Shown: in pieces, positions 1 to 10,324 of the stretch | Layout of the letters: each line of letters starts with the position of its first letter | Numbering within the stretch: the first letter of the stretch is position 1 | Assembly: GCF_026151205.1 (NCBI RefSeq) | Contig: NC_087081.1 | Coordinates: forward strand, 5,575,246 to 5,639,245 | Direction of reading: 5' to 3' | DNA length: 64,000 nucleotides | Source of the DNA: Bolinopsis microptera | Taxonomy: Eukaryota > Ctenophora > Tentaculata > Lobata > Bolinopsidae | Notes under the pieces: generated by a model | The model's input: only the letters and a program-made list of their open reading frames with translations | Told to the model about the DNA's origin: nothing | Database searches by the model: none | Program-made: the position numbers and the translations under genes

Positions 1-4
1 GTAG

Positions 5-175
5 CTGCGGAACCGACAATCGTGGCACCAAGCCGGTCCGACGAAGGGACCTTCAAGCTATCAACACTACCACGAACCCTCGTCGCACCCTACCTACGTC
101 AACCCTACCGGAATATTTACCCGGAAACTCCGACGGGTCTCTAAACAAACAGGACTAAGTATCAACGGTAAACAG
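5..175 (+). CDS. Candidate coding exon of a gene entering from the left
   Basis: Open for 57 codons in the frame starting at base 5. Bases 3-4 are AG, so an acceptor could sit at the edge, and the exon ends CAG before GTGACG, a usable donor. The predicted residues are rich in His, Tyr, Ser and Pro, then a basic stretch (RKLRRVSK). It joins in phase 0 to the exon at 407-505. I recognise no family. The other two forward frames are also open for about 140 bases because this stretch is GC-richer than its surroundings, so the frame choice rests on the splice sites and the join. Confidence 0.45.
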
Positions 176-406
176 GTGACGTATCGTGTAAACAACTACA
201 TTATTTTTAATCAATTATATCGATTTAACCCACTTTACAAATTTACCAAATTAAATTGGAAGTTTTTTTAACATTTTTAAATAAGTATTTTAACTCTGGC
301 GTATTCTGATTGCTCTGCCCTACAATCCACTTTTCATACAGTATACTTTCTTTTAGATCGCTACGCTAGCATAAATAACCATATACTAACACTCAATTCC
401 CTTCAG

Positions 407-505
407 AACGCTGACACGCCACCTAACATGGACTCAACACAACCAGACGTACAACGCCGGGGAGTGAATTTCGTTCAAGGACGCTGGTTCACAGAAGACA
501 CCTGA
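407..505 (+). CDS. Candidate terminal exon with stop codon
   Basis: A perfect TACTAAC branch-point match at 384-390 is followed by a pyrimidine tract and CAG ending at 406. The exon then reads 32 codons to TGA at 503-505, in phase with the exon ending at 175, across an intron of about 231 bp. The C-terminus ends NFVQGRWFTEDT. No family is recognised. An internal ATG at 428 means this could also be a short first exon, but the strong acceptor favours a terminal exon. No canonical AATAAA was seen just downstream. Confidence 0.5.
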   Translation, partial: NADTPPNMDSTQPDVQRRGVNFVQGRWFTEDT

Positions 506-741
506 TAAACTATTAAACCCTTTTCTCGACGAACAATGACTAACGTATTTTGCCGTGAGAATAAGAAAAGAACAGATTTTAAATTTTGTTTTGGAGTTTA
601 AACCTATTCTTAACTATAAGCACCACTATTCATTGTTGCATAACAAAGACACTAGAAGTGTATTGCCTACGATAACTATGTACGTTGATTTAACTAAACC
701 AGACTACTAAGTTCAATTATTGTGAAATATTAGCATGCCCC

Positions 742-822
742 AATTTATATCGCCGCCGCTCCTTATAGAGGGCCACTTTTAATTTATATCACTGCCGCTC
801 CTTATAGAGGGCCACTTTTAAT
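742..822. repeat. Two tandem copies of a 39-bp unit
   Basis: The unit beginning AATTTATATC and ending GGGCCACTTTT occurs twice head to tail, at 742 and 781, with a couple of substitutions. The surrounding 506-877 stretch is AT-rich and holds no other feature I can support. Confidence 0.75.
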
Positions 823-877
823 TGACTTTTATTTAACTATGGGTAATTTACAGCATGCCGTAAATTAACTTACACAG

Positions 878-1025
878 CCTTCTAGTCCGCGTAGGAAAAA
901 CCGGAACTACGAACCCTTACAGCCGACGGTGATGAAAGTTCGACAACGACAGCAGAACAACCGATGCTCAACGGAGATGTACCCCCAAATGATTGACGTG
1001 GGCGTCAACTTAAAGAAAGAAAGCT
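878..1025 (+). CDS. Weak candidate exon
   Basis: After an acceptor-like TTACACAG at 877, a frame stays open for 49 codons and reaches a good donor (T|GTAAGA) at 1025. If not spliced there it would hit TGA about ten bases later. The predicted peptide is basic and Gln/Asn-rich with no recognised domain. It lies downstream of the stop at 503-505, so it would belong to another transcript or to alternative splicing of the same gene. Chance openness in GC-richer DNA is a real alternative. Confidence 0.25.
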
Positions 1026-1101
1026 GTAAGAACCCCCGGATCTGACGTTATCCAAGACCGGACCTTACCCAGATAGTTCGCCCCTGGACCAGCGTACATC
1101 G

Positions 1102-1133
1102 GTTGTCATGGTAACATCGGTTGCCATGGTTAC
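1102..1133. promoter_or_regulatory. Paired X-box-like (RFX-type) sites
   Basis: GTTGTCATGGTAAC at 1102-1115 and GTTGCCATGGTTAC at 1120-1133 lie 18 bp apart. Both have the imperfect palindromic half-site layout of X-boxes bound by RFX factors (GTNRCC / RGNAAC type). They sit in a CpG-containing, GC-richer stretch. RFX use in ciliary promoters is established in animals; its relevance here is inferred. Confidence 0.4.
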
Positions 1134-2093
1134 AGAAACCCGACCCTACGGCCGCACCAGCCGAGAGCTGAAGTGTCGATAATTACCATTCAATTGGGTG
1201 ATAAGATACCACGATGGTAATTGGTCTGATAACGAACCAAGCGCGGCCAGCCTCGGTAGGTTACACAGAAGTGCCGCCGAGACTGTCGGTCTCAAGCCAC
1301 CGCTAGCGACCTGTGAACCACGTGTCACGTCGCATCACTTCTCTTGGACCGATCCAGAGTACGTTACGTTTTTCCACTCGTGACTTAAGATGGAAGTATC
1401 CGGAAGGACTTCACCACCTTGATGAACTCTGCCGATTTCTCTGGACCTCACCCTCGAGCGGCTGATGATGATACGCCACTGTCGCAGTACTCCCCGGAGT
1501 AGCCACCACGTCGAACCTTGTCGGATTCTACGCCTCTAAGCTTCACCAGAGATCTAACGACCACCGGAGTGAGTACTCCTAGAAGGCTTTAGGATTAGAA
1601 CTTAAGTTAAATTATTATGACGATATTACGATTATATATATCCATTGCTTGGTATAATTACCTTGATGTCAGAAGCTATATTCTGGCCCCCTAAATAGGC
1701 GTACCTTACTGGTGTTATTATATAAATCAGTGACAACAAGGGTCACCAGCCAGGAGCAATCCTGTGCTGCAAATTGTCATTGAAATTACGTTAAAATAAC
1801 AACACTACTAATACGGAATGATGCCGTGTCTCTCGGAGGCTTTCGAGTGCCACTAAATTAGTGGAACGTTACGAACCCGAGACCCTGGTGGGACCTGAAG
1901 GAGGACATGATGCAGGTAAGTATTGACCCGCTTGCCCGGGCTATCCAGGTTTGATCATGTTTGGGAGCTATAGGAAAGCTTCTATGGAGCCTTAAAATAA
2001 ACTCTCCGCCCTAGGTTGTTTGACATATTATTCCAGGCCACCTTTTGTAGTTCACAGCCAGTTTAACGACGGCTGGGCTCTTACACTGAGGAC
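1134..2093. other. No gene recognised; GC-richer, several short open frames
   Basis: Short frames are open on both strands (for example about 1310-1466 and 1466-1570 on the plus strand). None shows a family motif or a convincing splice pair. The run up to 2093 immediately precedes the truncated LINE. Confidence 0.4.
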
Positions 2094-2860
2094 ATGGACA
2101 AGGCTAACGAGTTCCTGCTCCGAGTAGAATCGGTGGCAGCGAGCGTGGGGCTTCACGTAAACAAAGGCAAGACCAAGGTTATGACATTGAATATGGAGGA
2201 TCGATCTAGCGACCTCCAAAGTCGATCTGGGAAAGCCATAGAAAATGTGGATGATTTCATCTACTTATATAATAGGCTCCTGGATTGAGAGCACAGATAG
2301 GGAGATAAGGGTTAGAAAGGGAAAAGCATGGGGTGCCCTACATAGACTGAAGGATATCTGGAAATCCAATCTCTCAAAGAGCCTAAAGATTAAATTGTTC
2401 ATAGCGGCTTTTGAGTCAGTACTGCTCTGAGGATCAGAAACCTGGACACTGACAAAGGCTCAAGAAAAAAGTTTGGACATACACAAAGATGCTGCGTATG
2501 GTGCTGGGTATCTCATGGAAGGACAAGGTCAGCAATATAACTTTGTATGGTAGTCTACCAAGGCTGTCAAACAAGTTTCGAAGCTTACTTACTTACTACT
2601 TGTACTTGTTACGAAGCAGGAGACTAAAAATGGCGGGACACTGCATCCGACATCCTGAGCTACTTGCCAGTGATTTAGTCTTATGGGAACCTACGCACGG
2701 TAGAGCACAGCAAGGCCGACCAAGACAAAGCTACTTGTCTAATGTCTATGTTACTGAAGGAAGTTGGGACAAACTCTAAAGAGGAACTGCGAACCCTGAT
2801 GCGGGACAGGGATATATGGAGGGGGTTATCTGGCGTAGATCGGACTTAGTTCCGACATAG
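2094..2860 (+). pseudogene. 5'-truncated LINE reverse transcriptase C-terminal relic
   Basis: The first segment encodes the stretch after the catalytic YADD box (AASVGLHVNKGKTKVM). It is followed in other frames by the conserved block around SVLL, SETWTLTK, MLRMVLGISWKDKV and LKMAGHCIRHPE, then the tail with LVLWEPTHGRA and MRDRDIW. This order is typical of the C-terminal half of non-LTR retrotransposon ORF2 found in cnidarian and other invertebrate genomes. At least two frame changes and an in-frame stop (TGA after SVLL) break it, and a TTAC-rich microsatellite interrupts it near 2583-2605. No palm-domain motif is visible upstream, which fits 5' truncation on insertion. It is not functional. 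Confidence 0.85.
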
Positions 2861-2890
2861 TAGTAGTAGTAGTAGTAGTAGTTATAGTAG
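2858..2890 (+). repeat. (TAG)n tail of the LINE
   Basis: About ten TAG units follow directly after the LINE 3' end. The same junction appears in the second copy at 13508-13640, so the microsatellite is probably the element's own 3' tail and not a chance repeat. Confidence 0.75.
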
Positions 2891-3374
2891 TTAAGCCGGT
2901 CTGGGTTTATCAATTTTACTGTACCGAATATCAAAAATTATTCGGAATTTGCAATGCACATGCCTTGGTCCCCAAACTATTATCATACTGTTCAAATCAA
3001 GATGCAGAAATTTTCCTGTTGCGATATGAATATGCGGTCATTTTTGCATCTTAATAGCATGACATGTCGCGTGATCATGATAAGATTAAACCCTAAGAGA
3101 CAATACGTTTCAATTGAGCTCACGCAATTTTAATGATTGCACTATATAGTTGATATCTGAAATTTGCTTTTTTTTTGTGTCACAAATGTCAAGCAGACCA
3201 TCTCGTAATCGTTGAATTAATAACAAAATGTTGATTAAATCCAGCTTGCAGAGATAATATTTTTGCAGTCGCTAACGCAGTTTTGATAATCGAACCAAGG
3301 TATTATAAAAACAGTCCAATCATCTCAGGACCACTGTTAAGCAATGCAACGGTCAAAAATACATAGTGTATTTG
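2891..3374. other. No feature recognised
   Basis: AT-rich sequence without a supported coding frame, RNA gene or repeat. Confidence 0.5.
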
Positions 3375-3959
3375 AGGTCTTATCAGCGTATCAAGCAGAA
3401 AATCGCCGTAATGCCCTATTTTATACCAAAACTCTAGCAGGCAATCAAATAAAAAGCACCCAGATGAGAAATCTGAAATTGCCTGGTATCTATAATATAG
3501 CTCATGTTCTCAATCTCACAAAATGTTATTAGCCTTCTATTCTGACAAATAAAAGCAACTTATAAAATGTATAAAGCTAGTACGTGTGATTTTGGTAGGT
3601 GTGATTTTGGTTAATGAAATTTTGTTCTTGGGAATTCTCAGAGCACCCACTATGGCAACATTTAAATTAATTTCTTTCTAATATCATCAAGTTATTAAAC
3701 TTCGCAGTTGCCCAGGTACCAAGCTCAATCTTTAATAGTCAAGCTTCATCAGACTCATATCATTGGTAATCACTAATTATAAATTTATACTTTTATATAA
3801 TGGCATTGTTTGCAGATATTTCAGAACACTGAGGTTGGGTCCACTAATATTTGTTAATGGTCAAGGTCAAAGAAATAGGTGGACTTCTGTCCATACTCCA
3901 TGCCCAGATTTTGATTCAACACATTCCTTTTAAGTATAGTGCATGTGAGCAAAGTATGG
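3375..3959. repeat. Dispersed repeat, copy A
   Basis: This sequence (from AGGTCTTATCAGCG to GCAAAGTATG) recurs at 7006-7805 in the same orientation with few differences. It contains tandem GTGTGATTTTGGTA units near 3585-3612. Copy A lacks the 184-bp MITE found in copy B, so 3546-3553 (CAAATAAA) is the empty target site. Both copies end at a microsatellite: a 9-bp array here, TCC in copy B. Origin unknown; a non-autonomous element is likely. Confidence 0.85.
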
Positions 3960-4211
3960 TGGATTACAAGGATTACAAGGATTACAAGGATTACAAGGAT
4001 AACAAGTATTACAAGTATTACAAGTATTACAAGTATTACAAGTATTACAAGTATTACAAGTATTACAAGTATTACAAGTATTGCAAGTATTTCAAGTATT
4101 GCAAGTATTACAAGTATTACAAGTATTACAAGTATTACAAGTATTACAAGTATTACAAGTATTACAAGTATTACAAGGATTATAAGGATTACAAGTATTA
4201 CAAGGATTACG
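3960..4211. repeat. 9-bp tandem array TACAAGTAT / TACAAGGAT
   Basis: About 27 units of ACAAGTATT with a GGAT variant at both edges. Because the unit is 9 bp, frames on both strands read through as YKY or ILV repeats; these are not genes. A three-unit remnant of the same array lies at about 8472-8497 after the TCC array in copy B. Confidence 0.95.
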
Positions 4212-4328
4212 TAGGTCGTAGTCAACAAGAATTGTTATATAAAACTCCATCACGGAACAACAGCTATAAAGAGTAAAAAGGACACCTTTCTCAGAGCTTC
4301 AGAGGGAGCTCCATTTGAACTATCTCCC

Positions 4329-4889
4329 CTTAAGACAACAATAAGACAAACATTAAGACAACAAACACCGATAAGACAACAAAATATGATAAAATATTAA
4401 GACAACATTAAGACAACAAATTCATTTAAAACAACATTAAGACAAGTACAACAAACTCGTTTACGACTACATTATTAATGCGACAAAATGTTTAAAATAT
4501 GTAATATACTTTAACCCGTTAATTGAAAGTCGGTTTAACTTTTTATCCCTTCGACCGGGATTTCACTGCCGCAGTTAAAAAGGGTAGGATTATTAACCCG
4601 CTGAGTCAGTAACACATAATCGCATAATCATAAGGTACACTCTGTACCACGACTATTATTTTTTCATATAGCCGCTCGGAAATTTCCCACACACACACAG
4701 ATTTATTGAAATTATCATTTATCAATGATTATAAATTGATACTGAAATAACTGGTTTAAAATATAGAATAAAACAAATATTGGTCTTATTGGTGTTTGTT
4801 GCGTTAATGTTGTCTTAATGTTGTCTTATTGTTGTCTTAATGTTGTCTTAATGTTGTCTTATTGTTGTCTTAATGTTGTCTTATTGTTG
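4329..4889. mobile_element. Short inverted-repeat element with TTAAGACAACA ends
   Basis: The left side carries several TTAAGACAACA-like units and the right side carries their reverse complement (TGTTGTCTTAA), including matching inner blocks ACAAACACC and GGTGTTTGT. The middle (about 4480-4740) is AT-rich and noncoding. This is the layout of a non-autonomous foldback or MITE-like element. I see no clear target-site duplication. Confidence 0.6.
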
Positions 4890-5040
4890 CATCGGAGTTC
4901 GTTCAAGTGGCCCGTTAAACTTTTTGATCGGTTATTTGGTGATCTGTCTGACGTCGGTTGAAGCCATGAGTTGGTGTGTGTTTAGGGCAGGCTTAGTTGG
5001 GGTACGAACTTAGTCTCAGTGTGAATAGTCCGAGCACAGT

Positions 5041-6000
5041 AAGGGAAATATTGTGAAATATTGTGAAATATTGTGAAATATTGTGAAATATTGTGAAATA
5101 TTGCATAGATGCGGAGTTCGTTGATTTTTGGCGTAGAGTTCGTGGAGTTCGTTCAAAATTTGGAGTTCGTTAGAGTTCGTTGGAGTTCGTTAGTCAATTT
5201 TTCAAAAAAAAACATGGAAAATGTTTTTTTTTTTAAAGTAATCAGCTCAGGATTTCTCGCATGATCTCAGATATTTATCACGTACCAAACTATGCATACA
5301 GATAACTATAAACTGTACATTATTATATCAACTTTACTGTAGTACTGTACACTGTCTACTTTACTGCTGAAAGTTGTACCTACAATGACATTTGAATCAT
5401 CAACTATACCTATAAGTCTATACACAGTGCACTTCAATTTCAAATAGTTCAGTCTGCTGTACATGGCAAAATAAAATGTATACATCATACATGAACACTG
5501 AATGTACAATGTACATTCGGTGTGATCACAGCTGTTTACAGCAGAAGAAAACGAAACGCAACGCCAGAAGTACAAGTTGAAGTTTTCTGCAACGTGTCCA
5601 GGGAACGTGCGCGCGCAAACTATTGGCGCCAGAATGTTCCAGTCGATCGACCAGTCCTTGTACTGTGAAATGTACAGTGTACACGCGACGCGTGGTAGAA
5701 GTTTCGAGTACCAATATATTTAGTTGTTTTACAATCGTAATATGTTATGTGTTGAATTGGCTGAATTGTAAATACAATTTCTGTTTAATTTCATTTTACG
5801 TAAGTTGTACAAAACGAACTCCTCAAGAGTTCGTAATTTTGGGTTGATGAGTTCGTAGAGTTCGTTGTCACTGAGGAGTTCGTAGAGTTCGTACGTATCA
5901 TCTATGAAATATTGTGCAATATTGTGATATATTGAGAAATATTGTGAAATATTGTGAAACATTGTGAAATATTGAGAAATATTGTAAAATATTGTGAAAT
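5041..6000. repeat. Interleaved AAATATTGTG and GAGTTCGT repeat clusters
   Basis: A 10-bp AAATATTGTG array at 5041-5105 is followed by a cluster of GAGTTCGT motifs to about 5195. After about 600 bp the order reverses: GAGTTCGT motifs at about 5815-5900, then AAATATTGTG-type repeats to 6000. The motifs keep the same strand on both sides, so this is not a simple inverted repeat. The DNA between shows no supported gene. Confidence 0.7.
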
Positions 6001-6445
6001 AAGTTACAAAAAGTGCATTCAAAATAAAGCTTTTAGCTGCATATCACGACCCGATATACACTCAACTAATTTAGCTCACATATCTTCATTGTGTAAATGG
6101 TTTCCTGGATGCTCCCAATGCACACATGAAGTTGTTGAGTCCGGACTCTACGGCCTGATACTCTACGTGGTGAGACTCTATTAGATTTCATAACGTATCA
6201 CGCGGCACGCCGTAGAGTTGCGGACCCGAAGTGGTCGTTGATCATTCCTCGGATGTTACCCCTTTATAGTTTATTAATCATCAGCCACAGCACCGTCAAA
6301 CACTTAAACGGGCTAATGGGCTCCCCTAAAATTAAATGGACAGCTACTTTGAAGTCACATGGACCAATCAGAGGGCTGACCAGTTATTTCAGGGGGTGTT
6401 TACCACTTTGGCGATTTTAGGAACGGTCCACTAAATGAAGCGTAT
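6001..6445. other. No feature recognised
   Basis: Mixed sequence leading into the Merlin relic; possibly the element's decayed 5' part, but no motif supports that. Confidence 0.4.
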
Positions 6446-7005
6446 TTGATGTTTTCTGAGCAGCATGATTCTATAGAACAGTTTTCGCTAAATGTTGACA
6501 AAATTATGATCCTCATTGGCTCATTTAAACAAAGTATCAACAGGCTTAATGTTAAGTCTCTATGTTTTCTGTTACAAATATCTCCCGCCGCTGGGTATAC
6601 GGTTTGGAGCGTCACTTTACGTAGCTGCAGGAACGAGCTCTCGAGGGATTGTCTGTCCACGAGTGCTGCCCATGTAATGCACCTTTTTCTGTAGAAGTGC
6701 GATCGAAAAATGCCTCTTTCTTCAAGGAGCACGTTCTACCGGGTACAACTATTCTCACCAAAAAGTGGAAAATTTATAACGCCCTGCAACACCACGGGTT
6801 TTCTCATCAAGTTGTCAACCATAGTCGAGGATTTGTGGACCCGGTGATCACTGGAGTTCACACCAACAGCTCATGTGGTTCCACGCAAAGAACCACATGA
6901 GAAGAGGAACCGGTCGTACCCGAACAGATTCAGCAGCCATGACTGTAGCCCTATCAAAATTTATGTGGTGTATTAAGCGATACGGACTGAAAAGAGACGA
7001 CCCCT
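6446..7005 (+). pseudogene. Merlin-type (IS1595/ISXO2-like) DDE transposase relic
   Basis: The diagnostic block is clear: EHVLPGTTI, then W..Y.AL...GFSHQVVNHSRGFVDP and VHTNS, which matches the C-terminal catalytic region of ISXO2-like transposases used by eukaryotic Merlin elements. From about 6860 the homology continues in a different frame with HAKNHMRRGTGRTRTDS, then FMWCIKRYG and a stop near 7003, so one frameshift separates the two parts. A weaker upstream stretch near 6590 (WVYGLER) fits the WVFGGVER block. The region before it (FSLNVDKIMILIGSFKQ) may be the N-terminal part. The catalytic DDE set is incomplete and the copy is dead. It ends exactly where dispersed repeat copy B begins. 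Confidence 0.85.
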
Positions 7006-7805
7006 AGGTCTTATCAGCGTATCAAACAGAAAATCGCCGTAAGGCCCTATTTTATACCAAAATTAAAACTCTAGCAGGCAATCAAATAAAAAGCACCCAG
7101 ATGAAGAATATGAAATTGCCTGGTATCTATAATAAAGCTCATGTTCTCAATTTCACAAAATGTTATTAGCCGGAGCCTTCTATTCTGACAAATAAACAGG
7201 GTTGTGAAAAACGTAAATGGTAAACTCAAAAAACGTTAAAAACGAGCTTTTTTCTATTTTTTTCAAAAAACGAGAAAAAACGTTCGCATTTTTACATCCA
7301 GCAATAACTCATAAGTAACACCCAAAACTTAAAAATGCTCCAATTCAAAAAAAACGTAAAACACGTATTTCACAACCCTGCAAATAAAAGCAACTAATAA
7401 AGATACAATGCTAGTACGTGTGATTTTGGTACGTGTGATTTTGGTACGTGTGATTTTGGTTAATGAAATTTTATAATTTTTTCTTGGGAATTCTCAGAGC
7501 ACCCACTATGGCAACATTTAAATTAATTTCTTTCTAATATCATCAAGATATTAAACTTTGCAGTTGCCCAGGTGCCAAGCTCAATTTTTAATAGTCACAA
7601 ACTTTATCAGACTCATATCATTGGTAATCACTATTTATATCTTTATATAATGGCATTGTTTGCAGATATTTCAGAACACTGAGGTTGGGTCCACTAATAT
7701 TTGTTAATGGTCATGGTCAAAGAAATAGGTGGACTTCTTTCCCTGCCCAAACTTTGATCCACCACAGTCCTTTAAAGTATAGTGCATGTGAGCAAAGTAT
7801 GTTGT
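7006..7805. repeat. Dispersed repeat, copy B
   Basis: Same family as 3375-3959, direct orientation, interrupted by the MITE at 7197-7380. It ends at GCAAAGTATG, like copy A, and then runs into the TCC array. Confidence 0.85.
7197..7380. mobile_element. hAT-type MITE with 8-bp target duplication
   Basis: Terminal inverted repeats CAGGGTTGTGAAA and its complement TTTCACAACCCTG bound a 184-bp noncoding, A-rich interior. The 8-bp sequence CAAATAAA flanks both ends (7189-7196 and 7381-7388) and occurs once in the uninterrupted copy A at 3546-3553. CAG-type ends plus an 8-bp duplication are the signature of hAT elements. It has no coding capacity and would need a transposase in trans. Confidence 0.93.
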
Positions 7806-7824
7806 TTTCGTTAAGGTTAAGTTA

Positions 7825-8464
7825 TCCTCCTCCTCCTCCTCCTCCTCCTCCTCCTCCTCCTCCTCCTCCTCCTCCTCCTCCTCCTCCTCCTCCTCCTCCT
7901 CCTCCTCCTCCTCCTCCTCCTCCTCCTCCTCCTCCTCCTCCTCCTCCTCCTCCTCCTCCTCCTCCTCCTCCTCCTCCTCCTCCTCCTCCTCCTCCTCCTC
8001 CTCCTCCTCCTCCTCCTCCTCCTCCTCCTCCTCCTCCTCCTCCTCCTCCTCCTCCTCCTCCTCCTCCTCCTCCTCCTCCTCCTCCTCCTCCTCCTCCTCC
8101 TCCTCCTCCTCCTCCTCCTCCTCCTCCTCCTCCTCCTCCTCCTCCTCCTCCTCCTCCTCCTCCTCCTCCTCCTCCTCCTCCTCCTCCTCCTCCTCCTCCT
8201 CCTCCTCCTCCTCCTCCTCCTCCTCCTCCTCCTCCTCCTCCTCCTCCTCCTCCTCCTCCTCCTCCTCCTCCTCCTCCTCCTCCTCCTCCTCCTCCTCCTC
8301 CTCCTCCTCCTCCTCCTCCTCCTCCTCCTCCTCCTCCTCCTCCTCCTCCTCCTCCTCCTCCTCCTCCTCCTCCTCCTCCTCCTCCTCCTCCTCCTCCTCC
8401 TCCTCCTCCTCCTCCTCCTCCTCCTCCTCCTCCTCCTCCTCCTCCTCCTCCTCCTCCTCCTCCT
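7825..8464. repeat. (TCC)n array, about 210 units
   Basis: About 640 bp of uninterrupted TCC. It reads as polyproline in one frame, which is an artefact. The strand asymmetry (all pyrimidine on plus) allows triplex or H-DNA structure. The exact length in an assembly of such an array is uncertain. Confidence 0.97.
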
Positions 8465-8548
8465 CTTCCTTTACAAGTATTACAAGTATTACAAGTACCT
8501 ACCTATTGAACCTATTGATAGGTTTAGAAGTAGGCATCTTCACGGCCA

Positions 8549-9225
8549 TCACGCAATCTGCGGACCACCTCCTTGACTGCACCAGTCTATTATCGAGTTA
8601 GAGTTTTCTGCACTGTATCCAGGAGTAGGGGGCTTGTCTGGAAGGGTGTCTAGGAAGTTTCCAAGAGATGTCTTGAAGCTTGTCAAAGTCCTTTGAGTAT
8701 TGACAATTTTGGGGAGAACATTCCAGAGTCTTCCAGCTCTCACTGCGAATGAGTGGTCGTAGGTGGAGCGTGCAGCAGCTGATGCTTTTTTTGTGAGAGA
8801 AGGGAGTATAACTTTAACTCCCAGTCTAGCATTCTCTCTGAACTGTACATCTAGGTCATTTGGACATATACCCTGGAGAACTTTCCACAGATGTATGATG
8901 GTGTAGCGTTCTCGGCGTCTTTGCAGTGATGCAAGTTTCAGTTCCTTCAGTCTATTCCAATAATCGGTGTCTCTGAGCCCTAGAATTCGTCTAGTGAACT
9001 GGTTTATGTCTCGATAATGTTCATAGATCTTGTTTGGTTCAAAATCGGAGTCGTTCCCAAATGGCCGTTCCAAAGCGGGCAGCAGTCCTCCACTCTGGAT
9101 TTGTAGAGCTGGAGCATAACAAGTGTTGTCCTGTCTTTGAATACTCCAAGAGTGTTGTCCAGTGTTGAGTCTTGATATTCTTTTTTTTTCCTTCGAACGT
9201 TTAATTTCCTGACGATAAGAAACAA
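8549..9225 (-). pseudogene. LINE ORF2 C-terminal domain relic
   Basis: Read on the minus strand, the main frame has YWNRLKELKLASLQRRRERY, LWKVLQG.CPNDL, a Phe-Arg-Glu-Asn block, SFAVRAGRLWNVLP and a GYSAENSNSIIDW tail. This is the post-thumb C-terminal region common to CR1/L2-like non-LTR retrotransposons. The N-terminal part is in another frame: RTTLVMLQLYKS and CCPLW lie at about 9060-9200, so a frameshift near 9030-9060 separates them. No palm motifs remain. A related relic with the same KVLQG.CPND block lies at 35764-35905. Confidence 0.88.
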
Positions 9226-9232
9226 TAGTCAA

Positions 9233-9958
9233 TTGGAATCATGAATTATTGAACCTATATAGACTTAAGATACAATTGGAACATTAATTTAAAAACTGAA
9301 TAATGATTTGTAGGCAAGAATTGAACCATAAACTAACTTGCAAAATGACCCACCGGTTTAATACGGAGTGGCATGTCTCACTGTCTCAGACCCCTTCACT
9401 ATCCACGGGCTCCGCAACAGCGAGATCATTAGTGATTATAGAGATAAAACATTCCTTAGCTTCATCTGGAACAGACAAGGTTTCACTAATGACAGTAGCG
9501 GACAAACTAAATCATTTTCAAATCGTAAAATACACATAAAATTATTGAACGGTATTAAATTCGACACTCGCTCTGCGCGCGTTTATTGCGCCGCCAATAA
9601 ATTAATTAAAAATTACAATCCGAAAGTGCTGCGATGTAAACTTCTTATGAGGATCTAACCAAAAATTAATATAATTTGAAGATACAAAGAGTTGAATATC
9701 TGTGGTTCTGAAAATATCCTATGTTTTGGTCGAAAGGTTAACTTACTCGAGTACGACAAATAATATACTTGGTAGGGCCAGAGTTCCACGACGCAAGAGC
9801 TTTACGGACTCGCGTTAGAACCGACAAAAATGCAACACAGCCACTCTCAATACCACAGAGAGCTGGGAAAAAGCATCAAGTCTGCCATTAGCCTGTCTCA
9901 TTGCCCATGGTTTTTGAGTCACTCAAAAACACTGAATAACGATCTTCACCTTTGATCA
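9233..9958. other. No recognised gene; one 96-codon open frame
   Basis: A plus-strand frame at 9368-9658 is open for 96 codons and encodes a Lys/Asn-rich peptide without a motif I know. It lies between two retroelement fragments and may be retroelement debris. Confidence 0.35.
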
Positions 9959-10324
9959 GTGAGAAGATCCCACATGGCATTAGAAAAAGGTGCATCAAGC
10001 TGGCTGACCGGACAACCTTATGAAGTACGGATATGTCTTGAACAAGCAAGGGTCCAAAGACCTATAGCACTGAGATACGCTCTAACCCATTGCCAACATA
10101 GCGCAAGAAATGCAATTTGTGGCACAAGATACACCTACAACCACATTCCTATTTGCAAGAAAAGGAGCTTTTTCAACACAGGCTTTGTCAAAGCAGACGT
10201 GACCACAGACGCTCCCGAAATTTCACAAAAAGGTATCCAACTTCACAAGATCTTAGACAACGGCTACAACCATGTCGGGGAAAACTCCCCTAAAACAAAG
10301 ATAGCTTGGATGAATAGTGAATAA
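9959..10324 (+). pseudogene. Retroelement C-terminal fragment with EKGASSWLT motif
   Basis: The frame opens with ALEKGASSWLTGQP, then ALRYALTH and a decayed zinc-binding-like segment (CGTRYTYNHIPICKK). In invertebrate non-LTR-like retroelements the motif EKGASSWL followed by RDA.CLRYGW and C.CG...H...C occurs C-terminal to the reverse transcriptase. The middle here is degraded (the second Cys of the CxCG pair is altered) and the downstream ADVTTD.PEIS segment is only loosely alignable. No transcriptase domain is seen next to it. Confidence 0.55.

Noticed and set aside
1-1600. Continuous multi-exon gene over the whole left edge
   Set aside because: Several short frames are open, but only two exons join in phase; the rest is compatible with GC-driven chance openness.
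3851-4276. YKYYKY or ILVILV repeat proteins
   Set aside because: Frames of a 9-bp tandem repeat on opposite strands.
7685-8509. A 274-codon polyproline protein
   Set aside because: It is the TCC microsatellite read in one frame; no flanking coding signal.
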